Shown: positions 18,397 to 27,317 of the stretch, piece after piece
Layout of the letters: the number at the start of each line of letters is the position of its first letter
Numbering within the stretch: position 1 is the first letter of the stretch
Origin: JANYLN01 sp041687575
GTDB taxonomy: Bacteria; Planctomycetota; Phycisphaerae; UBA1845; JANYLN01
Direction: 5' to 3'
Length of the DNA stretch: 64,000 nt
Assembly: GCA_041687575.1 (NCBI GenBank)
Contig: JAWLBS010000001.1
Coordinates: 9,418-73,417, forward strand
Made by a program: the position numbers and the translations under genes
Notes under the pieces: model-generated
Database searches by the model: none
Told to the model about the DNA's origin: nothing
Seen by the model: the letters and a program-made list of their open reading frames with translations, nothing else

Positions 18397-19905
18397 TTAT
18401 CGCATCGCCGGCTGCGGACTGAGCACCTTGACCGTCGTCCAGGCCCGGTACTCGCGGCGGTCCTTCGTCTGCAGGATCACCCCGATCAGGTGGTCGCCCG
18501 GCGTGGTGATGATCCGCTGTCCCGTCGGGCCATTGTAGATCGGCTCGTCATTGTCGGTCCACAAGCAACTGGCGCCCTGCAGGATTTCCCGCGGGGCCTC
18601 CACGTCGAATGAGATGTACAGCGGGGCCAGGCCGATCCGCGGGTTGACCACCACCCGCACCGTGCCCGGTGCCTCGGGCGCTGCCGCCGTCGGTGTCGCT
18701 TGTGCCGCGCGCGGCGGTGTCTGGGCCCGCGCCTGCGTCGCGTCCCGGCTGGGCGGGTTGTTCGGGCTGACCACGCCCTGACGCGGCTGATTGCCAGCCA
18801 GCAGCCGACCCGGGCGGGCGGAAGCGCCGCTGTCGGGGGCGGCACGACCCGCGTCGGCGACGGTCTGGCTGCCGGTTCCGGTCGGCACGGAACGGCCCGA
18901 GGTCATCCGCAGCAGCTCGTCAGCCGGGCTCCGCTGGGTGATAACCGGCTCGGTCGCGGGCAGGTCCTGGATGCCGGCGAACTCGGCCGGCACCAGGCGG
19001 AGCTTCGCCAGGGTCTCTTGCGCCTTGGCCGGCCGGACCGGCAGGATCGGCGGCTTGCTGACCCGCGCGAAGAACGCCGCGGCCGTCTGCGGCGTCCGCT
19101 CGTGCCCCAGGCCGATCACGACCCGCCCGTCGACGAACCTGAAGCCCTGTTTCTTGTACCAGTTGATTGCTTCGGTCGATTCCCTGCGGCAGACGGCGAA
19201 GTCGTTCTCGCCGAAGAAGACTCCAATCGGCATGTCCCGGTAGTGCGGGATGTTGGCCGCATCCATGATCGGCGCCGAGAAGTTCGACTGCCGCGGGGCG
19301 AGGCAGGTGAACAGATGCGGATGGCGGTTGACCATGTAATGGGCCATGTACCCGCCGCTGCTCCAGCTGGTCGCCAGCACGCGGGTGCTGTCGGCCTGGG
19401 TGGTCCGGAAGACCTGCTCCATGATGTTCAGGACCGACTCTTCGTCCTTCTTGACGTAGCTGCGGACGTGCCGCAGCGGAAATTCCATGAACAGATCGGA
19501 CGTGCGCAGCTCCGGCGAGATTACGATCAGGCCGTAGTTATCGGCCTCATATTGCCACTCCTTGGCCTGGGCCGGCGCCGAGTCGAACGGCTTCATGCCG
19601 TGGAAGTTGACGACCACCGGCCAGCGGCGGTTGGGGTTGGCCTTGATGCCCTGGGCGTAGTCTTCCGGCAGGTACAGGTAGTACCCACGGTTGGTCTGGG
19701 GGTCCCTCTTGTGGAAGAGCTCGCCGTTGCCCCGCGGCTGCGGGACCGCACAACCAGCCAGCAGGGCGGTCGCCATCACGATACCCAGCCGGCCCCATCC
19801 CGCTAACCGCGGTCCGCGGCGCGGGTTGCGACTCACGGCCGCATAGGCCGGGGCCACTCTGCGATCTTCTTTCATCCGATTCGTGTCTCGTTCTGTTTCG
19901 TGCAT
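18397..19905 (-). CDS. Lipoprotein alpha/beta-hydrolase (PHB-depolymerase/feruloyl-esterase-like)
   Basis: 502 residues. A lipobox LLAGC puts the acylated Cys at residue 52 (42 if translation begins at the in-frame ATG at 19875), so the mature protein is membrane-anchored outside the cytoplasm. The hydrolase part (about 75-290) has GYYLYLPEDY, VVNFHG, the nucleophile region ATSWSSGGYMAHY, GENDF as the probable acid and GLGHERTP as the probable His. The nucleophile elbow reads SWSSG in place of GxSxG. After residue ~300 come a Pro/Ala-rich linker and a C-terminal segment with PLYISFDVEAP resembling PKD-like or Ig-like domains. Likely an esterase on extracellular polymers; substrate unknown. 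Confidence 0.75.
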   Translation of the reverse strand: MHETERDTNRMKEDRRVAPAYAAVSRNPRRGPRLAGWGRLGIVMATALLAGCAVPQPRGNGELFHKRDPQTNRGYYLYLPEDYAQGIKANPNRRWPVVVNFHGMKPFDSAPAQAKEWQYEADNYGLIVISPELRTSDLFMEFPLRHVRSYVKKDEESVLNIMEQVFRTTQADSTRVLATSWSSGGYMAHYMVNRHPHLFTCLAPRQSNFSAPIMDAANIPHYRDMPIGVFFGENDFAVCRRESTEAINWYKKQGFRFVDGRVVIGLGHERTPQTAAAFFARVSKPPILPVRPAKAQETLAKLRLVPAEFAGIQDLPATEPVITQRSPADELLRMTSGRSVPTGTGSQTVADAGRAAPDSGASARPGRLLAGNQPRQGVVSPNNPPSRDATQARAQTPPRAAQATPTAAAPEAPGTVRVVVNPRIGLAPLYISFDVEAPREILQGASCLWTDNDEPIYNGPTGQRIITTPGDHLIGVILQTKDRREYRAWTTVKVLSPQPAMR

Positions 19906-20286
19906 AGTGCGTCCATGGTCTGTGGTTGAATCCGGAGTCCAGCTATTGTACGGGATTCCGATAAAAAAGCAGCCGGGGCGGCGACATATTTGTTATCAGC
20001 ATCCGGCGGGGCGAATCTATAGGGCCGCTAGTGCCAGGTCCGTATCGTACGACCGATCGGTGGCCACGGATCAGGCCCTCTCCGCCGAAGCGGGCGAATC
20101 CGGCGCGGTCGCGGGGCGCGAGGATGAAAATCCGGCGGGTCTTCGCAATCGCTGCAAATCCCGCCGGCGCGGCCGCCGGCGCGGCGCGGGTGGCAGCCAC
20201 TCACAGGCAGCGGCCCGTCAGCCGCTTTGCCCGTTGCCGCACCGGCCGCTATCATCGCAGGGAGTTCAGAAGAGGGATTCGCGACC
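19906..20286. other. Divergent intergenic region between the lipoprotein gene and dnaE
   Basis: No gene seen. The region holds an AT-rich patch near 19945-20000 and, at its right end, the dnaE promoter listed separately. Confidence 0.5.
20227..20255 (+). promoter_or_regulatory. Sigma-70-type promoter of dnaE
   Basis: TTGCCC (20227-20232), exact 17-bp spacer and TATCAT (20250-20255), giving a leader of about 25 bases before the ATG at 20287. Confidence 0.5.
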
Positions 20287-23200
20287 ATGTCAAACGGATT
20301 CGTACATCTTCATAACCACAGTCATTTCAGCCTCTTGGATGGCGCCACCCGCATCGATCAGCTGGTCGGTACGGCCAGGGACATGGGCATGCCCGCCGTG
20401 GCCCTGACCGACCACGGCAACATGTTCGGCGTGATCGAGTTCTACGAGACGGCCGTCAAGGCCGGCATCAAGCCGATCCTGGGCTTCGAGGCCTATATCG
20501 CCCCGACCCACCGGACCGACCGCTCGACAAAGAGGAGTGGCGAGGCCGCATACCACATCCTGCTGCTCGCCCAGAACCTCCAGGGTTATCGGAACCTGCT
20601 GCGGCTTTCCAGCATTGCCTACCTCGAAGGCTTTTACTACAAGCCGCGTATCGATAAACAGATCCTCGCCGAGCTCAACGAGGGAATCATCTGTGCCACC
20701 GCCTGCCTGGCTGGCGAGGTGCCGCAGATGCTCCTGCAGGGTGACGAGGCCGGGGCCATGCGGGCCGTCGACGACCTGGCAAAGATTTTCGGACCCGAGC
20801 GGCTCTTTCTCGAGCTGCAGGACCATGGCCTCACCGAGCAGAAGCAGACCAACCCGATCCTGGCCGACATCGCCGCCCGCAAGGGGCTCGGCCTGATCGC
20901 GACCAACGATATCCACTATCTCCGCCACGACGACGCCGAGGCGCAGGACATCCTGCTGTGCATCTCGACCGGCAAGCAGTTCGACGATCCGCAGCGGATG
21001 CGGTTCGGCTCGGACCAGTTCTATCTGAAAACCCCGCAGGAGATGCGGGACCTGTTCGCCGAGTATCCCGAGGCGTGCGACAACACGCTGCGGGTCGCCG
21101 AGATGTGCAACTGCGAGCTGGAGTTCAAGCGCGAGACCCCCGTCTTCAAGTGCCCCGACAACAAGACCGACAAGGACTATCTTCGCGAGTTGGTCTACGA
21201 CGGGGCGAAGATGCGCTACGGCGATCTCACCGATGAGATCCGCGAGCGGATCGACTACGAGCTCCAGGTCATCCAGAGCAAGGGCTTTTCCAGCTACTTC
21301 CTGATCGTCCACGACTTCATGAACTGGTGCCGCGAGCGGGACATTCCCTGCGGGGCGAGAGGCTCCGGCTGCTCGTCGGTCGTGGGCTACTGCCTGCGGA
21401 TCGGCGAGGCCGACCCGCTGCGGTACGGGCTCTACTTCGAACGGTTCATGGACCCCGACCGCGACGAGATGCCCGATATCGACGTGGACATCTGCCAGGA
21501 CGGCCGGCAGGCAGTGATCGACTTCGTGCGCCAGAAGTACGGCCACGTCGCCCAGATCATCACCTTCGGGACGCTCAAGGCCCGTGCCGCCATCCGCGAC
21601 ATCTGCCGGGTGCTCGGCGTATCGCTGCTGGATGCCGACCGGATCGCCAAGCTCGTGCCCGAAGTGCTCAAGATGACGATCGACAAGGCCCTGGCGAGCG
21701 AGCCGGACTTAAAGGCCGAGTACGATTCGAACCCGCAGGTCCGCAAGGTCCTCGACGTCGCTCGCAAGCTCGAGGGCCTGTCGCGGCACGCGTCGGTGCA
21801 CGCAGCCGGTGTGGTCATCGCCGACAAGCCGCTGGACAACTTCCTGCCGCTGTACAAGGCCAGCGACAGCGACCACATCATCACGCAGCTGCAGGGTCCG
21901 GAAGTCGAGAAGATCGGCCTTTTGAAGATGGATTTTCTCGGGCTGCGGACGCTGACGGTCCTGGAGCGGGCCCGCCAGTGGGTCAAGCAGCTTCACGGGG
22001 TCGACATCGACCTGGAGGCGCTCGACCTGGACGACCAGAAGGTCTACCAGATCTTCGGCCAGGGGCTGACCAAGGGTGTGTTCCAGTTCGAGTCCGGCGG
22101 CATGAAGGACGTGCTGGCCAAGATGAAGCCCAGCCGGATCGAGGACCTGATCGCCGCCAACGCCCTCTACCGCCCGGGCCCGATGGTCAACATCGACGCC
22201 TACTGCGCCCGCAAGCACGGCGAGAAGTGGACCACCCCCCATCCGATCATGACGCAGGTGCTGGAAGAGACCTATGGCATCATGGTCTACCAGGAGCAGG
22301 TCTCGCGGCTGGTGAACCTGCTTGGCGGGGTCGAGCTCAAGCGGGCCTTCCGCCTGGCCAAGGCGATCAGCAAGAAGAAGACCGCGATGATCGAGGCCGA
22401 GAAGGAGCCCTTCGTCGCCGGCGCGATGGAGCGGGGCCTTCAGCGCAAGGTCGTCGAGGAGATCTTCGACGAGATCCTCCGCTTCGGCGGCTACGCCTTC
22501 AACAAGAGCCACTCGGCCCGCTATGCGGTGGTCGCCTTCCAGACGGCCTACATGAAGGCCTACTACCCGACGGAGTTCATGGCGGCCCTGCTGACCTATG
22601 AGAGCGGGCAGCTCGCCAAGGTCGGCGAGTACGTCGAGGAGTGCCGGCGGATGGGCATCGCCGTCAATCCCCCGGACGTCAACAAGTCGGCCATCGACTT
22701 TACGCCCGTGCCCGCCAAGAAGGGGCCCGGGCAGATCCTCTTCGGCCTGTCGGCGATCAAGGGTGTCGGCGAAAAGGCCGTGCTCGACATCCTGCGGGCG
22801 CGCAACGAGGGCGGGCCGTTCACCAGCATTTTTGATTTCTGCGAACGGGTCGATTTCAGCCAGGTCAACCGCGGTGTGATCGAGGCCCTGATCAAGGCCG
22901 GCGCCTTTGACGACACCGGCGCGATGCGCCGCGCCCTGTGCGAGGTGCTCGACAAGGCGATCGAGATCGGCCAGGGCGCCCAGCGCGACCGCAGCTCCGG
23001 CCAGCTCTCGCTGCTGGACGGGTTCGACTCGGGCGAGCCGGAAAAGCGGGTCGAGCCGGCGATCCCGGCCAGCGAGTGGTCCGAGTCCGAGATGCTCAAG
23101 CACGAGAAGGACGTGCTGGGCATCTACGTGACCAAGCATCCGCTCGCCCAGTGCAACGACGAGATGGAGCGCTACAGCACCGCCTTCACCACCGATCTTA

Positions 23201-23835
23201 TAAATTATCAGGACGGGGCGGAGGTCGTCCTCGGCGTGATCATCACCGGCATGCGGACCGTGATCACCAAGCAGGGGCGCAACGCCGGCAGCAAGATGGG
23301 CATCCTCAAGATCGAGGACCTCGAAGGGCAGATCGAGGCGATCGTCTTTCCCGACCAGCTCCGCGAGCACGCCACCGACCTGGCGCAGGACAGCATCGTC
23401 TTTTTGAAAGGCAAGGTCGACCGCAAGCGCGAAGAGCCCAGCCTGCGGGTGCACGAGGTGATCCCCTTCAAGGACCGCTTCAGCCAGCTGGCGCCCGACG
23501 TGCGGATCCGCGTCAACTGCGTCGCCCTGGGCGACGGGATCATGGACGAGCTGCAGAAGATGCTCGCCAACAGCTATGGCGACAAGCCGCTGCTGATGGA
23601 CATCGTCACCTCCGACGGGCTGGTCGCCACGGTTCGCTCGGGCAACCGCTGCGGCATCTCGCCGACCGACGAGCTGATGAGCCGCCTCAAGACCCTCTTC
23701 GGCGACGAGGCGGTCACGACCTCGCCCTTGCGCCGCAACCGCCGCCGGGGCGGCAACGGCTACGCCAACGGCACCAACGGTTACGCCGCCTCCGACGACG
23801 GCGGTGTCGCGGTCCTGGATGACGACGAGGACTAA
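20287..23835 (+). CDS. dnaE: DNA polymerase III alpha subunit
   Basis: Replicative DNA polymerase subunit, 1182 residues, normal for DnaE. Start is the ATG at 20287 (AGAGGG upstream; homology begins at FVHLHNHSHFSLLDG). The N-terminal PHP domain keeps its metal-binding pattern (HLHNHS, TDHGNM). The palm has GARGSGCSSVVGY near 356, the catalytic pair Asp397/Asp399 in PDIDVDI and the third Asp549 in KMDFLGLRTLT. Next come GPGPMVNI-like and YGIMVYQEQV motifs, NKSHSARYAVVAFQTAYMKAYYP, a helix-hairpin-helix region, and a C-terminal OB domain (GVIITGMRTVITKQGRNAGSKMGILKIEDLEG). A Gly/Asn-rich tail ends the protein. Apparently monocistronic. Confidence 0.97.
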   Translation: MSNGFVHLHNHSHFSLLDGATRIDQLVGTARDMGMPAVALTDHGNMFGVIEFYETAVKAGIKPILGFEAYIAPTHRTDRSTKRSGEAAYHILLLAQNLQGYRNLLRLSSIAYLEGFYYKPRIDKQILAELNEGIICATACLAGEVPQMLLQGDEAGAMRAVDDLAKIFGPERLFLELQDHGLTEQKQTNPILADIAARKGLGLIATNDIHYLRHDDAEAQDILLCISTGKQFDDPQRMRFGSDQFYLKTPQEMRDLFAEYPEACDNTLRVAEMCNCELEFKRETPVFKCPDNKTDKDYLRELVYDGAKMRYGDLTDEIRERIDYELQVIQSKGFSSYFLIVHDFMNWCRERDIPCGARGSGCSSVVGYCLRIGEADPLRYGLYFERFMDPDRDEMPDIDVDICQDGRQAVIDFVRQKYGHVAQIITFGTLKARAAIRDICRVLGVSLLDADRIAKLVPEVLKMTIDKALASEPDLKAEYDSNPQVRKVLDVARKLEGLSRHASVHAAGVVIADKPLDNFLPLYKASDSDHIITQLQGPEVEKIGLLKMDFLGLRTLTVLERARQWVKQLHGVDIDLEALDLDDQKVYQIFGQGLTKGVFQFESGGMKDVLAKMKPSRIEDLIAANALYRPGPMVNIDAYCARKHGEKWTTPHPIMTQVLEETYGIMVYQEQVSRLVNLLGGVELKRAFRLAKAISKKKTAMIEAEKEPFVAGAMERGLQRKVVEEIFDEILRFGGYAFNKSHSARYAVVAFQTAYMKAYYPTEFMAALLTYESGQLAKVGEYVEECRRMGIAVNPPDVNKSAIDFTPVPAKKGPGQILFGLSAIKGVGEKAVLDILRARNEGGPFTSIFDFCERVDFSQVNRGVIEALIKAGAFDDTGAMRRALCEVLDKAIEIGQGAQRDRSSGQLSLLDGFDSGEPEKRVEPAIPASEWSESEMLKHEKDVLGIYVTKHPLAQCNDEMERYSTAFTTDLINYQDGAEVVLGVIITGMRTVITKQGRNAGSKMGILKIEDLEGQIEAIVFPDQLREHATDLAQDSIVFLKGKVDRKREEPSLRVHEVIPFKDRFSQLAPDVRIRVNCVALGDGIMDELQKMLANSYGDKPLLMDIVTSDGLVATVRSGNRCGISPTDELMSRLKTLFGDEAVTTSPLRRNRRRGGNGYANGTNGYAASDDGGVAVLDDDED

Positions 23836-23860
23836 CAGAAGTCTGCCATGTCATCGCCGT

Positions 23861-24510
23861 GTAGGGCGGGCTGCGCCCGCCAGCCAATGCCGTTGGCAAC
23901 AAGGCCCTGCAAGGGCCGGATAAGTAAGCCCAGGGGCAAGGCGGCGAAGCCGCCGCGAACCTGGGTGAGCGAGCCGAGTCTTTGGGAGCCCTGTAAGGGC
24001 GACATAACCGCGGGGCCACGTGTGAGATCGTATCGGCCGTGGTCGCGGCGGGGCCGGCTGCCCCCGGATCGATTATCGGGTCCCTTACAGGTCCCCGGAA
24101 AGACAAAGAGGATGGGTGATCGTGCCGCCCGCCGACCCAGGTTCGCGGCCAGTCCCGGCCGCGGGCCGGGACTGGCCTTGCCCCTGGGCTTACGTGTTTT
24201 GGCCCTTGCAGGGCCGGGGATGGCGACGACGGGATCGTCGGCAGCGACCTCGGGTGTGCGATCTGGGCTATTGCCGTAGGCATTGTCGTTGTCGTTGTCA
24301 CAGACCCTGCAGGGCCGAGGAGCCGGTTGACATCGATCGGTCGCTCCGGAAGATGGCGGACAGTCCTGTTCCGGACAGGGAGAGCGGCCGTTGCCTTTCG
24401 ACGGTTGCTTTCGTTGGCCCTGCAAGGGCCGGATAGGTAAGCGCAGCCGCCGCGAACCCGGGTCAAAAGGTCTTTTGCCGCGCCGGCCCTGAAGGGGCCG
24501 CAGAACCGCG
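23861..24510. repeat. Cluster of composite palindromic repeats after dnaE
   Basis: At least two full and two partial copies of one element. Layout: palindrome GGCCCTGCAAGGGCC, GTAAGCCCAGGG, a hairpin arm whose sequence varies, CGCGAACCTGGGT, then a second palindrome CCCTGTAAGGG. Copies: 23903-24007 (+), 24074-24215 (-), a partial one at 24303-24317 and a shortened one at 24416-24499 (+). The variable arm is GGCGGC/GCCGCC in the first copy and a 14-bp perfect stem in the second. The cluster opens with a GTAGGGCGGGCTGCGCCCGCC repeat (23861-23881). Confidence 0.85.
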
Positions 24511-24528
24511 AAAGCCGGCGAGAGCATG

Positions 24529-24716
24529 TCACCGGGTACGGATCTCACGTGGACCCTGCATGATTTCATGCAGGGCGATCCCCACGGCCACCCCGAGGTT
24601 GAGCGAATCCACGCTCTGCCGATGCCGAATGCTTACGGTCGAGCACCCGCCATCCGCGCGGATCACCCGTGGCGGACAGTTGGATCCACCGGGCCATGCC
24701 CCAATCGTGGTGAAGA
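24529..24716 (-). pseudogene. Relic of a SpoU/TrmH-family rRNA/tRNA methyltransferase (C-terminal end)
   Basis: On the minus strand a 62-codon open stretch ends in a TGA at 24529-24531. Its translation contains VDSLNLGVAVGIALHEI, an excellent match to motif III of SpoU methyltransferases (SLNVSVAxGIxLxE), but the preceding IPM motif is degraded (SIRHRQ) and no earlier SpoU motif is found before an in-frame TAA at about 24717. No start codon context exists. I read it as the surviving tail of a decayed gene. Confidence 0.6.
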
Positions 24717-25280
24717 GTTACATCATCATGTCGGCAAAGCCTCCTCGAACGAGGCGGCAAAGGTCAGTACATCCCTGTGTAACACGCATGATAGATGTTG
24801 CCTGGGTGTCGTGTCAATGGGACGGGGGTGAAAGCCTTTGGATCGTGGCGCCGAACACACCGCTTTCAATCAAGCTGCCATCGGTGTCCCGCTCACGAAT
24901 CGATAGGGATCGCTGGTGGCGACTATGGAGTGCGGCGCCGAAGACGCCGCTTTGCCTTCCGCACGGGCTCCAAAGGCGCGCAATGTCAACAAGCGGCGTG
25001 CGGCACCGAACACACCGCTTTGAATCACGCGTGACGCAGGAGCGAGGTTCAGGAAGCCGGCGCCATGCTCAGCCGAGGGACTACCGCGACCTCGCGGTCG
25101 CGGCTCTTTCCCTTGCTTACGCCCTGTCCGCAGGATGTGGACATCTCTCGCATCCGGACGACTCCCTCGCTTACGCTTCGGGCTCCTTCCCGCTCGTCTG
25201 TGGGTGCGCTGCTCATGGTGTGGATTCCGTGGCCGCCGGCGCGGCCCGCCCTGCATGGTGGCGTCTGCACCGGCACGCCG
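24717..25280. repeat. Repeat-rich intergenic region
   Basis: Three copies of the GGCGCCGAAnACnCCGCTTTnAATCA family lie at about 24847-24877, 24925-24955 and 24993-25022; the same family in reverse orientation is at 1561-1760. A composite repeat follows at 25085-25200 (CGACCTCGCGGTCGCGGCTC, GCAGGATGTGGAC and CCCTCGCTTACGCTTCGGGC), matched at 28739-28842. No gene seen. Confidence 0.7.
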
Positions 25281-26771
25281 CTACTTCGGTCGCGTCGCCT
25301 GCTCCATGTCCAGCCCGGTGTTGTAGTCGAGCTGCCGCGGCTCGTACTCCTCGTTCTCACGCTGGCGGGTCATGCCGGTGTAGTCCCAGGTCGCCGGCCG
25401 CGCGTCGCGCCGCCAGGGGCGCCGCTCCCAGTAGTAGCCGCGGAACGGGTCACGCGTCCGGTTCATCCACTCCAGTATTTTGTCATGCAGGCCGTCGCGT
25501 ACCGACCGGCACTCGGGGGCGTCGATCCGGTTGGTCATCTCGGCCGGGTCGCTCGCCAGGTCGTACAGCTCGTCGCCGGCCAGCAGGTTGATCGAGAGCT
25601 TGTACCGCCCGTCCATCGCGCAGCGCAGCGGCTGGAAACCCCCGAACCCGTCGTGGTCGATCTCGTAGCGGTTGAATTCCATGAAAATGGTATCGTTCAC
25701 CCTGGCGTCCGGGTCGGCGAAGGCGGGCAGCATGCTCCGCCCCTCGAGGATCTTCGGGATTGCCAGCCCGAACGACTCCAGGATCGACGGCACCACGTCG
25801 ATGTGCGAGGCGACATGCGGGTTAACCGTCCCGGCCGGCGTGCGCCCGGGCCAGCGGACGATCAGCGGGATCCGCGCGATCTCGTCGAAGACCGCCGGCC
25901 CCTTGCCCCCGATCCGGTGCGAGCCCAGGGCATCGCCGTGGTCGGAGGTGTACAGCACCATCGCATCGGGGCAGTGCTTGTCGATCGCGTCGAGCACCCG
26001 GCCGATCTGGTGGTCGACGAAGGTGTTGCAGCCGAAGAATTCCGGCCGGCGGATCCGCGTGCCCTGCGTGTCCCTCTGCAGGTTGCCGCCCGCCCAGGCC
26101 CGCAGGTGTTCGGGCTTGTCCTCCAGCGAGTCGTGCACGTTCGGCGAGACGGGGAACTCGTAGTCGGCGTACATGTCGTAGTACTGCTTCGGGCACAAAA
26201 ACGGCCCGTGCGGCTCGTCGTAGGAGAGCACCAGCAGGAAGTCTTCGTGCCGGTAACGGTTCAAAAAGTCGATCGCCCGGTCGCTGCAGCGATGCCCGTA
26301 TGTGAACGCCTCGGGCACGTCCTCCTGAATCGTCGAAACCTTGCGGCTGCGGACCCGCTCGGCCGGCGAGAGCTCCTCGAGGTAGCGCCGCATGTCGTAC
26401 CAGTACGCGTCGTCCCAGCCGTCGGGGCACCGCCCCAGCCCGAAGTAGTCCCCGCCGTCGAGGTGCCACTTGCCGATGTATCCAGTCCGCACGCCGCTGT
26501 CGCGCAGCCGCTGCCCGACCGTCTTGACGTTCTCGCCCAGGGGCATGCTGTTGCCCCACGAACCGTTGGAATGCGGCCACGTCCCTGTAAACAGCGCCGC
26601 CCGCGCCGGCCCGCACACCGGCTGGCATGTGTAGGCCCGCTCGAACCGCATCCCCTCGCCCGCCAGGCGGTCGAGGTTCGGCGTTTGCAGCCCCGTCCGG
26701 CGATAGCAGTTGATCATGTCCCAGCGCTGCGTATCCGTCATGACCAATACGACTTGCCTGCGGTCCGGCAC
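25281..26771 (-). CDS. Sulfatase (formylglycine-dependent)
   Basis: 496 residues from a GTG at 26771 preceded by AGGAG. Hydrolyses a sulfate ester, probably on a polysaccharide. The signature C53-G-P-A-R57 (CxPxR) followed by AALFTGTWPH identifies the residue converted to formylglycine. Metal and active-site motifs: VLVMTDTQRWD at 8-18, GKWHLDG near 99, YDEPHGPF near 183 and YTSDHGDALGSH near 274. The second metal position reads Thr after the first Asp (DTQ) rather than the common DDQ, seen in some sulfatase subfamilies. No signal peptide is visible, which is unusual for a polysaccharide sulfatase. The C-terminus has the usual LYDLASDPAE sequence. Confidence 0.92.
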   Translation of the reverse strand: MPDRRQVVLVMTDTQRWDMINCYRRTGLQTPNLDRLAGEGMRFERAYTCQPVCGPARAALFTGTWPHSNGSWGNSMPLGENVKTVGQRLRDSGVRTGYIGKWHLDGGDYFGLGRCPDGWDDAYWYDMRRYLEELSPAERVRSRKVSTIQEDVPEAFTYGHRCSDRAIDFLNRYRHEDFLLVLSYDEPHGPFLCPKQYYDMYADYEFPVSPNVHDSLEDKPEHLRAWAGGNLQRDTQGTRIRRPEFFGCNTFVDHQIGRVLDAIDKHCPDAMVLYTSDHGDALGSHRIGGKGPAVFDEIARIPLIVRWPGRTPAGTVNPHVASHIDVVPSILESFGLAIPKILEGRSMLPAFADPDARVNDTIFMEFNRYEIDHDGFGGFQPLRCAMDGRYKLSINLLAGDELYDLASDPAEMTNRIDAPECRSVRDGLHDKILEWMNRTRDPFRGYYWERRPWRRDARPATWDYTGMTRQRENEEYEPRQLDYNTGLDMEQATRPK

Positions 26772-26950
26772 GGTAATGCTCCTGTCGGTTGCACGCTGAC
26801 GCGCTTGCGGTCCCTGATGTACGTGTCAGGCTTGCGGCGGCGCGACATCCTCTGACAGGCTGGATTCTACCACATTCCGCGCGCGGGGCACCACCGGCCG
26901 GCGCGACGGGTGGACGGGTCGCGCAGCTGACGGCAACATCAGGTTTGTAC

Positions 26951-27054
26951 GATGGTTACGGGAGAGAGGGCGGCTCGGCCGAGGGCGTGCAGGAATGCAG
27001 AACGGGTGGAAAAGAACGACTGATGACTGATGAAGATCTGACCCCCCGTCTTTG
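26951..27054 (+). repeat. Long direct repeat, copy A
   Basis: About 104 bp starting GATGGTTACGGG and ending CCCGTCTTTGC. By eye it differs from copy B (28432-28535) at only about seven positions, including a one-base change in a C run. The two copies lie in the same orientation on either side of the HAF-repeat gene and its promoter. Confidence 0.9.
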
Positions 27055-27099
27055 CGGTGACTCCCCATCTTTTTTTTGGATTTCATATCCTTTTTGCGC

Positions 27100-27131
27100 T
27101 TGTACCCCCCCCCCCCCCCACTTGGTATAAT
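27100..27131 (+). promoter_or_regulatory. Candidate promoter with a 15-C homopolymer in the spacer
   Basis: Perfect TATAAT at 27126-27131. The only TTG-type box near the right place is TTGTAC at 27100-27105, and the 20-bp gap between them is almost entirely a run of C (27105-27119). Loss of three C would give 17 bp spacing. A leader of about 180 bases would precede the ATG at 27318. Confidence 0.45.
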
Positions 27132-27317
27132 TACCGTGTCTCATCGCGATCTTGTCGTATACCGCCTCATATTTGCGCGGCCGCTCCGCCGGTGAGCGGT
27201 CGCTTGTGCGCGTGATCCAGGGTTCGGGCTCTGCGCGGGTTGGCCGACGCGAACCCGGACCAGCAGTTCTTCGGCAATGGCACGGGGATCCCTCCCCGGG
27301 CCGCAAGGAGGTGCATC

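Larger units (their letters stand above)
26772..27317. other. Intergenic region with long direct repeat, poly-C tract and promoter
   Basis: No gene seen. It carries direct repeat copy A (26951-27054), an 8-T run (about 27070-27077), the 15-C tract (27105-27119) and a perfect TATAAT box (27126-27131), all in front of the HAF-repeat gene. Confidence 0.6.

Noticed and set aside
23832..24569. Minus-strand frame of 245 codons after dnaE
   Set aside because: It simply translates the palindromic repeats and shows repeated meaningless motifs.
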